Below, in pieces: positions 10,095-19,648 of a stretch of DNA of 64,000 nt. The first letter of the stretch is position 1. Every line of letters starts with the position of its first letter. The position numbers and the translations under genes were made by a program. Source of the DNA: Acidithiobacillus sp. AMEEHan (GTDB lineage Bacteria; Pseudomonadota; Gammaproteobacteria; Acidithiobacillales; Acidithiobacillaceae); contig NZ_CP118747.1 in the NCBI RefSeq assembly GCF_030996345.1, positions 124,001 through 188,000 of the forward strand, written 5' to 3'. The notes beneath the pieces were generated by a model. That model saw only the letters and a program-made list of their open reading frames with translations, had not been told where the DNA came from and ran no database searches.

Positions 10095-10418
10095 TCATCC
10101 ACGGAGCACGTCCCCCATCCAGCCACGATAGGAGGTGAGCGCGGCGGTAACGGGAAGTGCCAGAATTTCCGGGACATCGTAGGGGTGCAACGCAGTCAAG
10201 CGCTGCTCCAAGGCAGAGTAGCGGCTCGCGAAGGTTTTACAAAGCAACAGCTTTTCTGCCGCGACTCGTACCTGCCCTTCCCAGAAAAACACCGACTGCA
10301 TGGCCGGCAAGACCTGCACGCAAGCGGCGAGTTTCTCCTCTACCAAAATCCCGGCGAGCTGTTCAGCAGCTGCGTCTCCCGGCAGCGAACAGAGCACCAC
10401 GATCATTTCTTCTGCCAT
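10095..10418 (-). CDS. cutA: divalent cation tolerance protein CutA
   Basis: A 107-residue CutA1 protein, a small trimeric ferredoxin-like-fold protein linked to copper and divalent metal tolerance. Conserved parts include CVQVLPAMQSVFFWEG, the KLLLCKT strand and the LHPYDVPEI loop. ATG 10418 is preferred because GGAG lies about 10 bases upstream; an in-frame ATG at 10430 would add four residues. It is the first gene of a probable cutA-dsbD unit. Confidence 0.93.
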   Translation of the reverse strand: MAEEMIVVLCSLPGDAAAEQLAGILVEEKLAACVQVLPAMQSVFFWEGQVRVAAEKLLLCKTFASRYSALEQRLTALHPYDVPEILALPVTAALTSYRGWMGDVLRG

Positions 10419-10527
10419 ACCCTGCTCCATCCAGATCTTCTAAACTCAGTGCAGCATAGCAGAAGAGGAGCGGGCAAATCGCCCGGAAGCCAGCGTTGAC
10501 CGGGCACAAAGCGGGGCGCGAAGCTGG

Positions 10528-10556
10528 TTGACGTCAACGCCCTCCATCGCTATCCT
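10528..10556 (+). promoter_or_regulatory. sigma70-like promoter of tRNA-Asn
   Basis: TTGACG at 10528-10533 and TATCCT at 10551-10556 are separated by 17 bp and lie 12 bp before the tRNA, a good fit to a housekeeping promoter. Confidence 0.6.
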
Positions 10557-10567
10557 ACGCGAACTTT

Positions 10568-10643
10568 TCCCCGGTAGCTCAGTCGGTAGAGCGGGTGACT
10601 GTTAATCACTAGGTCGGCAGTTCGAGCCTGTCCCGGGGAGCCA
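10568..10643 (+). tRNA. tRNA-Asn (GTT)
   Basis: A complete 76-nt cloverleaf. The acceptor stem TCCCCGG (10568-10574) pairs with CCGGGGA (10633-10639), the anticodon loop CTGTTAA gives anticodon GTT, the T arm closes with one G-U pair, and CCA is encoded. Its 3' part, from the anticodon loop on, is repeated at 18930-18972, which marks it as an integration site. Confidence 0.97.
10599..10641 (+). repeat. attL-like direct repeat (tRNA-Asn 3' part)
   Basis: These 43 bases, from the anticodon loop to the discriminator region, recur at 18930-18972 in the same orientation with 40 of 43 identical. Tyrosine integrases often recombine at tRNA anticodon loops. Confidence 0.8.
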
Positions 10644-10651
10644 AATAACTT

Positions 10652-10687
10652 AGGCACTTAGGCTAACTTCTAAGTGCCTTTTTTATT
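10652..10687 (+). terminator. intrinsic terminator after tRNA-Asn
   Basis: The 9-bp stem AGGCACTTA (10652-10660) / TAAGTGCCT (10671-10679) has a 10-nt loop and is followed by a T-rich tract. It ends the tRNA transcript. Confidence 0.9.
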
Positions 10688-10694
10688 GTCTTAG

Positions 10695-10740
10695 CTTACC
10701 TGTGGCGTACCTACAGCCAAGATGGGTTGAATTCCAACTT
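10695..10740. repeat. imperfect repeat, copy 1 (partner at 18794)
   Basis: About 46 bases resemble 18794-18840 in the same orientation; the first 26 agree at 21 positions and the last 10 again resemble each other. Both copies lie near island ends. It may be debris of an integrase or att-arm region, but neither copy encodes a recognisable protein. Confidence 0.4.
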
Positions 10741-10850
10741 ATATCCAGCACCCCAAGTAGCAACGGATATGGTTTGCAGATTGTCTTTCTGGCTTACCTG
10801 AAGCCAACGAACTTTGGTCGAGAATAGGGGGGTGCGAACATTCGGACGGA
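10722..10850 (-). pseudogene. possible remnant of an OmpR-type winged-helix C-terminus
   Basis: On the minus strand an open stretch ends WGAGYKLEFNPSWL and stops inside repeat copy 1. It resembles the terminal RGVGYRL segment of OmpR/PhoB-type DNA-binding domains, preceded by a helix-like stretch. No start codon or full domain is present. The rest of the gap up to 11086 shows no convincing gene. Confidence 0.3.
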
Positions 10851-11086
10851 GAATCGCCTTGCTCAGTACGCCTTTTCGCGCATTTATACGAGAACGGCCT
10901 CGCGCCGGCGATTTGATCTGGTGGTCGGTCTGCCGTGGAACTTTTGGAAAACCACATTCCAGCCCGCAACTCTTGGGTGGAGCGGGAGTGGTGATAGCGC
11001 GACATCAGATTGCGAAAAGCGCTCGCCCGTGGATCAGATCTACGGCTCCAAGGCCCGTTCCAGACCAAAAAACTGTCATCCTCTTT

Positions 11087-11536
11087 TCATGAACAGCAGG
11101 TTTTTTCCGCTGGCCGCTTGGGCGAACAGCATGCTGCGGCTTCCCCCACTACAGAAAATTTATCGTTGAATGTCGGGATACTGCTTAGCGAGTGAAAAGC
11201 TTCCCAAGCAACCCCCTGCGGATCAGTCGACCAGTATTTATTCGATCGTGAGTAACAGCATGAGGTATTGGATTCCTCGATAGATGGCAACTCCGCCGCT
11301 GCCAAACGCTGATTGATTTCATCTAATTCTTCATCCGACTCCACTTGAAAGCCGAGGTGGTCCAGGCCTGGGCGGGCTCCCCGTTGGGATATGGCAAAGT
11401 TCACGCGAGGATCTTCGAGCATCCACTTGGCATAGTCTTCTTTCAACACGCTAGGCTCGCTAGCGAACAGCGCGCTGTAGTAGCGGATGCTGGCATTGAG
11501 GTCCGTTACGGCGAGATGAACATGAAATCTTTTCAT
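11087..11536 (-). CDS. arsI: ArsI/CadI family metalloenzyme (C-As lyase-like)
   Basis: A 149-residue vicinal-oxygen-chelate protein starting MKRFHVHLAVTDL. ArsI enzymes cleave the C-As bond of trivalent organoarsenicals with Fe(II) and O2; CadI relatives are metal-induced. Likely metal ligands His5 or His7, His60 and Glu112 are present, as is the adjacent Cys93-Cys94 pair that binds the arsenical in ArsI. An extra Cys-rich tail (C136/C137, C147/C148) is notable. It overlaps the arsR stop by 4 bases, so the two genes are co-translated. The substrate could instead be another metal compound. Confidence 0.82.
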   Translation of the reverse strand: MKRFHVHLAVTDLNASIRYYSALFASEPSVLKEDYAKWMLEDPRVNFAISQRGARPGLDHLGFQVESDEELDEINQRLAAAELPSIEESNTSCCYSRSNKYWSTDPQGVAWEAFHSLSSIPTFNDKFSVVGEAAACCSPKRPAEKTCCS

Positions 11537-11883
11537 TGACCCTTTACTCCTCTATGGTCTGCCTGGCACAGCTTTTCGCTCACCAAATCGCAAGAGCTTC
11601 CCTGGCAGCAGTTTTCGACAAGGTATTGTAGCAACTCATTCATAGTACTGAAATTTACCCGATAGCGAATGGATCGCCCGTCCTTCTGGCTGTGCAGCAA
11701 TCCAGACCAAAGCAATTCCTTGAGGTGGAATGATAGCGTGGGCGGGGGGAGCTTGAGCTCGTCGCTGAGATCACTTGGCGTGAGCCCTTGGGCCCCCTCG
11801 ACAACTAGCCGCCGGAAAATCGCCAGACGATTCTTCTGCGCCAAGGCTGCGAGCGCACTAACCGCAAGGTCATCGTTCAGCAT
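11533..11883 (-). CDS. arsR: ArsR/SmtB family arsenic-responsive repressor
   Basis: A 116-residue winged-helix repressor of the ArsR family (LPPPTLSFHLKELLWSGLL recognition region). The arsenite site is not in the helix-3 position used by the E. coli protein. Instead C92, C93 and C98 form a C-terminal NCCQGSSC motif, close to the Cys95/96/102 site reported for A. ferrooxidans ArsR. It would block its own operon until As(III) binds. The inverted repeat at 11891-11908, directly before the start codon, is a likely operator. Confidence 0.9.
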   Translation of the reverse strand: MLNDDLAVSALAALAQKNRLAIFRRLVVEGAQGLTPSDLSDELKLPPPTLSFHLKELLWSGLLHSQKDGRSIRYRVNFSTMNELLQYLVENCCQGSSCDLVSEKLCQADHRGVKGQ

Positions 11884-11890
11884 ATCAATA

Positions 11891-11908
11891 TTTCCATAAG
11901 TCTGGAAA
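11891..11908. promoter_or_regulatory. candidate ArsR operator
   Basis: TTTCCA, six bases, TGGAAA: an 18-bp inverted repeat in an AT-rich stretch 8 bp upstream of arsR. The position suits autorepression. Confidence 0.5.
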
Positions 11909-12027
11909 CTTAATATCTCATCCTAACGCAAAGACCCGAGGGTGGCAAGGTCACAGCCTGCAGTCACAACCTGCGCTTTGCTTGCTGCCGCCCTGCCCGC
12001 CAGCAAAGCATACAGCTGGCTGTCAAG

Positions 12028-12071
12028 CGTCATAAAAGATTCATAAAAGTGTCACACTAGTGTCATATTAG
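12028..12071 (+). promoter_or_regulatory. Pho-box-like array before the phosphate transporter
   Basis: Four tandem 11-bp units (CGTCATAAAAG, ATTCATAAAAG, TGTCACACTAG, TGTCATATTAG) run from 12028 to 12071. The best pair, GTGTCAC and GTGTCAT (12049-12066), is separated by ACTA, the classical PhoB spacing of 7+4+7. The transporter starts 57 bp downstream, which supports control by phosphate starvation. Confidence 0.75.
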
Positions 12072-12128
12072 CGTGCTAGACTCTTCGACGGTTTTGGAAA
12101 TACCACTTCAATATCAGCAGGAGTACGC

Positions 12129-13544
12129 ATGGACCGTACAGCAACCAAGCTCGATGTAATCGACAACCTCAATAACGCCCCTATCAGTTTCTTTCACCTT
12201 CGCGCCGCCTTCACCGCGGGTATGGGCTTCTTCACCGACGCCTATGATTTGTTCATCATCGGATCTGCCCTGGTGTATATCAAGCCACAATGGCATCTGG
12301 GTACTGACCAAATCGCCCTCCTCGGCAGCGCCTCACTAGTAGCCGCTTTTCTTGGCGCCTTCGTCTTCGGCCGGTTGGCTGACGTCGTGGGCCGCAAACG
12401 CATTTATGGTATGGAAGCCCTGCTCATGGCGATTGGTGCCCTTGCCTGTGCTTTCGCTCCCAGTTTTCTGTGGCTCCTCGTGTTCCGCGTCATTCTCGGC
12501 ATTGGTATCGGTGGTGACTACCCCATGAGTGCCGTGCTGATGGCAGAGTACGCCAATGCCAAAAAACGTGGCGCTATGACCTCGATGGTTTTCGGCATGC
12601 AGGGTCTGGGTCTGGCCTTTGGTCCTATTGTGGCATTGACTTTGGAAGCTTCTGGACTTCCGCCAGACTCCGTCTGGCGAATCATGTTGGGTTTGGGCGC
12701 ACTGCCGCCCCTTGCCGTACTCTATCTACGGCGCACCATGCCGGAATCACCGCGCTACAAAGCCTTGGTTCGAGGTGACGTCGACGAGGCAGCCAATGAT
12801 ATGGCGGTGTACTCTTCTGGGCAGCTGCAATCAAAGGTGGAGCAGAAAATCAAGCCCAAGCGTATCAGTCTTGGCGAAATGCTGAGCAATCCCAAGTATC
12901 TGATCCTCATTTTGGGTACGGGTGGCGCATGGTTCCTCAATGACTACGCCTTTTACGGAAATGCCATCTCCACGCCTGAAATCCTGAAACTGGTTGCTCC
13001 GACATCTAACCAACTTGCAGGGAGTGCATGGGCGTTGATGATCTTTGCCATTTTCGCCATTCCAGGGTACTTAGCATCGATCTTCTTCATGGATGCAGTG
13101 GGTCATAAGCGGCTCCAAATGATCGGCTTTGCAGTCATGGCAGCGGCATTTGCCGCAATTGCCTTGGTGCCCGGGATTACCAGCGAGGTTGCTCCCTTCC
13201 TCATCCTGTACGGAATCAGCTTCTTTTTCATCGAGTTTGGACCCAACTGCACAACCTTCGTTATGCCCGCAGAAGTGTTCCCAACCAGCATCCGGACTAC
13301 AGGCCATGGTATGGCTGCCGGCATTGGCAAATTCGGGGCTTTTGTAGGCACCTTCGTGTTTCCCTTCATCAGCGCTGCCGGAGGCGTCAAAGGTGTCATG
13401 CTCTTTTCGGCAGGGGTATCGGTAGTCGGTGTCATCCTTACCAAACTGACTTTGCCAGAACCCAGCGGTAAGACTTTGGAAGAGATCAGTGGGGAAAGTA
13501 GCATTTCAGTGCCTGCGGGTATTGCTTCCAACCCTAGTGTCTAA
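12129..13544 (+). CDS. MFS transporter, phosphate:H+ symporter (PHS/Pho84) family
   Basis: A 471-residue inner-membrane protein with 12 predicted helices. PHS-type markers are GFFTDAYDLFIIG in helix 1, GRLADVVGRKRIYG after helix 2, LGIGIGGDYPMSAVLMAEY in helix 4, and GPNCTTFVMPAEVFPTSIR. Family members import inorganic phosphate with protons, plausible in an acidophile with a large inward proton gradient. The Pho-like array just upstream agrees with this substrate. It is divergent from arsR, so arsenate/phosphate competition could link the two, but that is speculation. Confidence 0.85.
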   Translation: MDRTATKLDVIDNLNNAPISFFHLRAAFTAGMGFFTDAYDLFIIGSALVYIKPQWHLGTDQIALLGSASLVAAFLGAFVFGRLADVVGRKRIYGMEALLMAIGALACAFAPSFLWLLVFRVILGIGIGGDYPMSAVLMAEYANAKKRGAMTSMVFGMQGLGLAFGPIVALTLEASGLPPDSVWRIMLGLGALPPLAVLYLRRTMPESPRYKALVRGDVDEAANDMAVYSSGQLQSKVEQKIKPKRISLGEMLSNPKYLILILGTGGAWFLNDYAFYGNAISTPEILKLVAPTSNQLAGSAWALMIFAIFAIPGYLASIFFMDAVGHKRLQMIGFAVMAAAFAAIALVPGITSEVAPFLILYGISFFFIEFGPNCTTFVMPAEVFPTSIRTTGHGMAAGIGKFGAFVGTFVFPFISAAGGVKGVMLFSAGVSVVGVILTKLTLPEPSGKTLEEISGESSISVPAGIASNPSV

Positions 13545-13621
13545 GCCCTAATCAGCGAATCAGTTGAGAGTTTGCCTTCTGCGGCAGCTCTCTGCTGCCT
13601 GCATGTAGTGAGAAGTTAACC

Positions 13622-13942
13622 ATGAGTCACAAAGTAAGTGATAAATCAAAATCTTCAAAATCCCCTCTGGTGATTTATGAGAAGGATATGATGGTTTTCA
13701 TTTATGGAAAAGCAATAAAAATATCAACGCCAAATTTTAGGCTTCTCTATTATCTATATAAAAACAGGTACCGAGTAATCTCTTTGGAAGAGCTAAATGA
13801 TTTATTTCATTATCCGCGCGACAAGATAAATACCGTGGTTGTTCGTATCTATCGGTTAAGAAAAGTACTGAGCGAGTATCATGCGGAAAGCTGGATAGAA
13901 GCAGTTAGAGGAGTGGGTTATCGATTATTACTGCCTGACTAA
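13622..13942 (+). CDS. stand-alone OmpR/PhoB-type winged-helix protein, no receiver domain
   Basis: A 106-residue protein that is nearly all DNA-binding domain: PNFRLLYYLYKNRYRVISLEEL, then TVVVRIYRLRKVLSEY as the recognition region, ending AVRGVGYRLLLPD. It lacks any phosphorylatable receiver and any membrane segment. The gene is clearly more AT-rich than its neighbours, which suggests recent transfer. It sits 77 bp after the phosphate transporter, so it might act on that promoter, but no direct evidence exists. Confidence 0.75.
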   Translation: MSHKVSDKSKSSKSPLVIYEKDMMVFIYGKAIKISTPNFRLLYYLYKNRYRVISLEELNDLFHYPRDKINTVVVRIYRLRKVLSEYHAESWIEAVRGVGYRLLLPD

Positions 13943-14159
13943 AGAAGACTTCGCCAGAGGACTCGCATGGCGATCTTTTAATTGGCCACACCACCAAAAG
14001 CCGAGTGACATTGGCAATGATTTATAGAGAAATCTTATAAATGGTTTACTGGCACTTTTTAGGCGTAGGAAAATGTCGGATACAGCATTCACCATTTTAT
14101 ACCAAAGAAATAATCCGCCAAAGGTTGTCCGGCTATCCTGAACGGCTGCTTCCGCCGCA

Positions 14160-14500
14160 TTGCCGCCGCTCCGCCTTGGCTGTGTTTGCGCGGAGTGTCT
14201 TCCGGAAATCTGCGCAGTGCACTGGTGGCCCCTTGAGGGCGAGCAGGTGCAGGGATTATCCGCGGCCGCGCTGGGGCGCCTGAAAGCCGAGTGGGCGCGA
14301 GAGCACGCCGAGTGGCAGCACCGATCTTTACTGCGGAAACGGTACGCATGCCGGCGGGCCGATGGCATCTACACCAACTTGCGGGCGGAGGATGATCCGC
14401 GCATCTGCCTCTTGGTGATCATTGGCGTGACCGCCAAGGGACAGAAAGTGCCTCTGGCTCTACGCAAGACGCTTACCTCTGACCAGAGTGGGGGGATGGC
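14160..14500 (+). pseudogene. IS256-family (mutator) transposase fragment
   Basis: An open stretch contains QGLSAAALGRLKAEWAREH and ADGIYTNLRAEDDPRICLLV, matching the middle of IS256-family transposases including the first catalytic Asp (ADGIY). The N-terminus and C-terminus are missing. It joins the IS30 fragment downstream. From 13943 to 14159 I see no gene. Confidence 0.75.
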
Positions 14501-14529
14501 TCGGCACGAAGAACAGGAAAATCGCACCC

Positions 14530-14713
14530 ATTGGCGAGTCTACTTTGCCGACCCTCTCACAACCCTTGGTAAGGGTCCGCGAACGAGAACACCGATGAGC
14601 TTCTGCGCCAGTGCTTCCCCAAAGGAACTGATTTGTCGCAACACTCCCGGCAATACTTGACCAAAGTGGCCGAGGGGATGAACAATCGACCACGAAAATC
14701 CTTGGACTTCTGA
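14530..14713 (+). pseudogene. IS30-family transposase C-terminal fragment
   Basis: After VYFADP the frame shifts, then reads ENTDELLRQCFPKGTDLSQH and ends NNRPRKSLDF with a TGA. This is the conserved C-terminus of IS30 transposases (NENTNGLLRQ, FPKGTDLS). It is broken and lacks the front half, so it is inactive. Confidence 0.75.
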
Positions 14714-14761
14714 CACCAACCAAAGGAATTGCACAGAAACTCAAGGAGCTAACTAGCAGTA

Positions 14762-14779
14762 TTGCATTTCAAAATGCAA
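14762..14779. repeat. 18-bp perfect palindromic arm repeat before the antiporter
   Basis: TTGCATTT, two bases, AAATGCAA: 8-bp arms with a 2-bp centre, 50 bp upstream of the antiporter start. The geometry suits an operator for a dimeric regulator; it may equally be transposon debris. Confidence 0.4.
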
Positions 14780-14828
14780 ACCGCCGATTTCCATCAATGG
14801 CGCCATGACATAAACCTGGGAGCCTTCC

Positions 14829-16148
14829 GTGAGTATTTTTAGTCATATTTTCGATCTGCCTGCACAGAGGTCCGAGCTGCTGATCTATTTCACATTGATT
14901 CAGCTCAGCGTCATCATATTGGTTGCGCGCATTGGTGGAGAGATCGCCCGGAGGATCGGCCAAGCGGCAGTCGTTGGCGAAATCATCGCCGGAATTGTTC
15001 TGGGTCCGTCACTGCTTGGCCTATTGCTGCCAGACACCTTCCATTACATTTTTCATTCAATTTCTGCCGGGCCTCTAGATGCCCTTTCCCAACTGGGACT
15101 TACTCTATTGATGTTTCAGGTTGGCCTGGAATTCGATTTTTCCCATCTGAAAGAAAAGGTCAATCGGAATGCGGTGTTATGGGTGGCAGTAGCAAGCATA
15201 CTGGCACCATTCATTCTTGGTCTAGGGTTCGCCCTGGTCAGCGCTCCCATACTCTCTCCCCAGGCCGGGCGGTGGACATCGGCTCTCTTCATCGCTACAG
15301 CATTTGCCATTACGGCCGTACCTGTCCTCGGCCGTATCATGATGGAATTAGGCATGACCAGATCCAGACTCGGAGTCATCGCCATCAGTGCTGCCGCGAT
15401 CAACGACGTCGTCGGCTGGTTGTTGCTCGCGCTTGTGACGACCCTGGCGCTGTCCCATTTTGAGGCGGTTGCCTTCGTGATCAAGATTCTTTTAGTAATA
15501 TCCTTCATCATCATCTGGATACTTGGCATTCGGCCGCTAATGAAATGGATGATCCGGCGCTTCAGCACAGGAGGAAAACTGACTCCGAATTTATTGGGAA
15601 TCATCCTGATCAGCATATTCGTTTCCGGACTGGTCACCTCTTCATTAGGCATTTTTACGATCTTTGGCGGCTTTATCATGGGGGTCATTCTCCATGACGC
15701 AGATGAGTTCGCCAATGCGTGGGCTGAGCGGGTCTCCCCCTTTGTGCTAGTCTTCTTTTTGCCGATTTTCTTTACTTATACGGGCCTGCGTACCAATATT
15801 GGCGGATTGGATAGTGTGTCACTCTGGGGTTGGTGCGGACTGACCTTACTCTTTGCGACCGCAGGCAAGTTCGCCGGTGCGTATGGGGCGGCAAGGATTT
15901 CCGGCTTGAATCACCACCAGGCGAAGGTTATCGGCATCATGATGAATACCCGGGCGTTAATGGAATTGATCGTCATTAATGTGGGCTATGATCTTGGTGC
16001 CATATCCCAGCAGGTTTTCACCATGCTGGTGATCATGGCCATCTTCAGCACCATCATCACGACGCCTTTTCTCCGTGTCTGGTTACCCCGGGCCGGGATG
16101 CAACTACCCGCTCCCTCTCCCATATCCAATGGTCAAAAAACTATTTGA
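14829..16148 (+). CDS. cation:proton antiporter, CPA2 family
   Basis: A 439-residue membrane protein with about 12 helices. Typical CPA2 parts are GEIARRIGQAAVVGEIIAGIVLGPSLLG near the N-terminus, LFIATAFAITAVPVLGRIM and AAINDVVGWLLL (the region of the ion-binding Asp), and MMNTRALMELIVINVGYDLG near the end. Such proteins exchange Na+ or K+ for H+ and support pH homeostasis. It has no C-terminal TrkA-N domain, so it is of the short NapA-like kind. Start is GTG 14829 behind GGGAG. It is cargo of the tRNA-Asn island. Confidence 0.88.
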   Translation: MSIFSHIFDLPAQRSELLIYFTLIQLSVIILVARIGGEIARRIGQAAVVGEIIAGIVLGPSLLGLLLPDTFHYIFHSISAGPLDALSQLGLTLLMFQVGLEFDFSHLKEKVNRNAVLWVAVASILAPFILGLGFALVSAPILSPQAGRWTSALFIATAFAITAVPVLGRIMMELGMTRSRLGVIAISAAAINDVVGWLLLALVTTLALSHFEAVAFVIKILLVISFIIIWILGIRPLMKWMIRRFSTGGKLTPNLLGIILISIFVSGLVTSSLGIFTIFGGFIMGVILHDADEFANAWAERVSPFVLVFFLPIFFTYTGLRTNIGGLDSVSLWGWCGLTLLFATAGKFAGAYGAARISGLNHHQAKVIGIMMNTRALMELIVINVGYDLGAISQQVFTMLVIMAIFSTIITTPFLRVWLPRAGMQLPAPSPISNGQKTI

Positions 16149-16443
16149 CTCAAAGTTTACTGTCTTGACCAGCGACGCTGAAGCGATAGACGAACTCGCT
16201 CAGCTATTCCTGCGGACAGTTGCCGGATATCCCGTGGAGTATACCCACGACAACCACTCGTCCACTTGGTGCGATTTGGTCACGCGCCCCTCACTCCTGG
16301 CTCTCTCCCAGAACCTGCAGCGTTACCAAGCCATTGAACCCCGCGGGTTTAGTGGAAGGCGTCTTTTGTTTCTTTTGCTGCCGCTGGCGGCTGTTCACTC
16401 AGTTAGCCATAGTAGTTTGCTGTTACCGCCGGTGCAAAAATGA
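16129..16443 (+). CDS. unrecognised reading frame after the antiporter, likely truncated
   Basis: An ATG at 16129 overlaps the antiporter end by 20 bases and opens MVKKLFDSKFTVLTSDAEAI. The first 70 residues look protein-like, but I do not recognise them. The rest runs through the tail of an IS3-family remnant and into the IS21 end, so the original C-terminus has probably been lost. Low confidence that it is expressed. Confidence 0.25.
   Translation: MVKKLFDSKFTVLTSDAEAIDELAQLFLRTVAGYPVEYTHDNHSSTWCDLVTRPSLLALSQNLQRYQAIEPRGFSGRRLLFLLLPLAAVHSVSHSSLLLPPVQK
16403..16420 (-). pseudogene. last codons of IS3-family transposase, cut off by IS21
   Basis: On the minus strand these bases complete the C-terminus of the remnant at 18391-18534: joined through the 6-bp duplication they read AEAEANYYG and a TAA stop, the usual IS3 OrfB ending. 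Bases from about 16345 to 16402 are probably the IS3 terminal region. Confidence 0.7.
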
Positions 16444-16506
16444 CCCACTAGCGCCGGGGGAAAATTGACCCACCTTGGGCGAGAATGGCGGCTTTGAGCT
16501 GCCGAC

Positions 16507-18308
<1,802 letters not shown>

Positions 18309-18390
18309 CCATCACCAAGGAGCCAGGGTGGGTCAGTTTTCAACCGGCGTTTTTCGCCCAAAGTGGGTCAATTTTCAACCGGCGTTGACA

Positions 18391-18534
18391 GTTTGCCTCT
18401 GCTTCCGCCGTAGAGATGTATCCCAAGGGTCCGTAGGGCCCATGGCTGTTGTACCTTCGAACCCACTCCAACGTAGCCCATTCCACAGAAGAGCGCGTCT
18501 TCCAAGGTGTCAGCGATCGGCAATACGGCGCCAT
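18391..18534 (-). pseudogene. IS3-family transposase (OrfB) C-terminal remnant
   Basis: The minus-strand frame reads SSVEWATLEWVRRYNSHGPY then LGYISTAEAEAN, the conserved end of IS3-family OrfB. The N-terminal catalytic core is absent, and IS21 has cut off the last codons, which continue at 16403-16420. From 18535 to 18793 no gene is visible. Confidence 0.75.
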
Positions 18535-18793
18535 TTCGGGATCGGCGTAAAGGAGCCATCATGACAACACTATCCACTCCGTGAAAAAACGCCGCAGGGA
18601 TACCGGTTACATCGCTACTCCCAGAGAAAAAACCAAGCATAGCGTCAGGGAAAACTCAGCGACTGTGAAGGTGGGTTGGACGATTACTGGCAGCGGGCTG
18701 ATTCCTAACCGAGCTTGCGAGCTGATGTCCAAAGACAGTTGCTCCTAGCGAGATGAACGACTGCTAAAAAATCAGTGGGCTTTCTGTCCGTGG

Positions 18794-18840
18794 CTTAGCC
18801 GTGGCATACCTAGAGCGAAAATTCTGTCCGATTGCAACTA
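18794..18840. repeat. imperfect repeat, copy 2 (partner at 10695)
   Basis: Same orientation as copy 1 near the left island end, 21 of the first 26 bases identical. It lies 90 bp before the attR-like repeat. Function unknown. Confidence 0.4.
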
Positions 18841-18929
18841 CTGAATAATCACCGGAAACAAGCTTTACCCTACGATTTACATAGGTAACCTGGATTTGCT
18901 GAGAAGTCATGAGAAGCGAGGGATTTTCG

Positions 18930-18972
18930 CTGTTAATCACTAGGTCGGCAGTTCGAATCCGTCCCGGGGAGC
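18930..18972 (+). repeat. attR-like repeat of tRNA-Asn 3' part
   Basis: A 43-bp copy of the tRNA-Asn 3' part with three differences, all in or beside the T stem. It has no promoter, D arm or encoded CCA, so it is not a tRNA gene. It marks the right boundary of the island; tpm begins right after it. Confidence 0.8.
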
Positions 18973-18990
18973 GGAAGATCCATCGCCTCG

Positions 18991-19644
18991 TCAGGCTTCA
19001 CCTCGGCGCAACAGAAAGGTCAATTCGTCGAAGCGTACAAGCTCCTCCTTACCCTCCTGGCTGCGAAGGTCTCTGGTCTCCAGTGTTTCTACAGACCATG
19101 CGGGTTCGTACAAGTTTCTGACTTCACTTTCCTCCACGGCAAAGGGCGGACCAGCTCGGGTGCCTTGCGGATAGTCCAGCGTAATCAGCAGCATGGGCGG
19201 ACGATTGGGCAACAGATGGTGCAGCATTCGGGCGTATTCAGAACGCACTTCCGGCGGCAGGGCAATGAGCACTGCCCGATCGTAAACCGCCACGGTGTCA
19301 GTGAGATCCGCTCGCGAGAGGGCAAAAAAATCTCCGCAGAAAATTTCCAAAGCCCCACAATGGTATCGTTGAAAGGCGCCTTGGCGTTCAGATTCGGGTT
19401 CCAGGCCGTGCTCGGCAAAAAATGCCTCGACGGCAATTGGGCTGAGTTCGACCCCCCGTACCTTGTATCTCTGCTTGGCAAGCCACAGTAGGTCCAGGCT
19501 CTTGCCACAAAGCGGCACGAAAACCCAACCATTGCTACTTGCTCCCAGCTGACTCCAATGGCGTACGAGCTGTGGATGGAATTCCGAGCGATGAAAACCA
19601 ATCCGATTTTCCTGCCAACGTTGCAACCAAGATTCTGCGCTCAT
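18991..19644 (-). CDS. tpm: thiopurine S-methyltransferase family protein
   Basis: A 217-residue SAM-dependent methyltransferase of the TPMT family. The start WLQRWQENRIGFH and motif FVPLCGKSLDLLWLA are family signatures; YDRAVLIALPPEVRSEY is another. Bacterial members methylate thiols and have been linked to selenite and tellurite tolerance. The start codon is 4 bases after the stop of the EAL protein gene, so it is the last gene of that long minus-strand operon, though its link to the signalling genes is unclear. Confidence 0.93.
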   Translation of the reverse strand: MSAESWLQRWQENRIGFHRSEFHPQLVRHWSQLGASSNGWVFVPLCGKSLDLLWLAKQRYKVRGVELSPIAVEAFFAEHGLEPESERQGAFQRYHCGALEIFCGDFFALSRADLTDTVAVYDRAVLIALPPEVRSEYARMLHHLLPNRPPMLLITLDYPQGTRAGPPFAVEESEVRNLYEPAWSVETLETRDLRSQEGKEELVRFDELTFLLRRGEA

Positions 19645-19648
19645 TACC

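Noticed and set aside
10739-11092. Overlapping open frames on both strands (about 90-110 codons)
   Set aside because: No recognisable domain, no good ribosome site, and debris-like surroundings.
12028-12071. Reading the repeated units as a CRISPR or satellite array
   Set aside because: Units are 11 bp without spacers and sit right before a phosphate transporter; a PhoB array explains them better.
18368-18640. 90-codon minus-strand frame near the IS21 right end
   Set aside because: The IS3 transposase frame in the same place explains the similarity; this frame shows none.
18930-18972. A second tRNA-Asn gene
   Set aside because: Only the 3' part is present; acceptor 5' strand, D arm and CCA are missing, so it is an att-like repeat.
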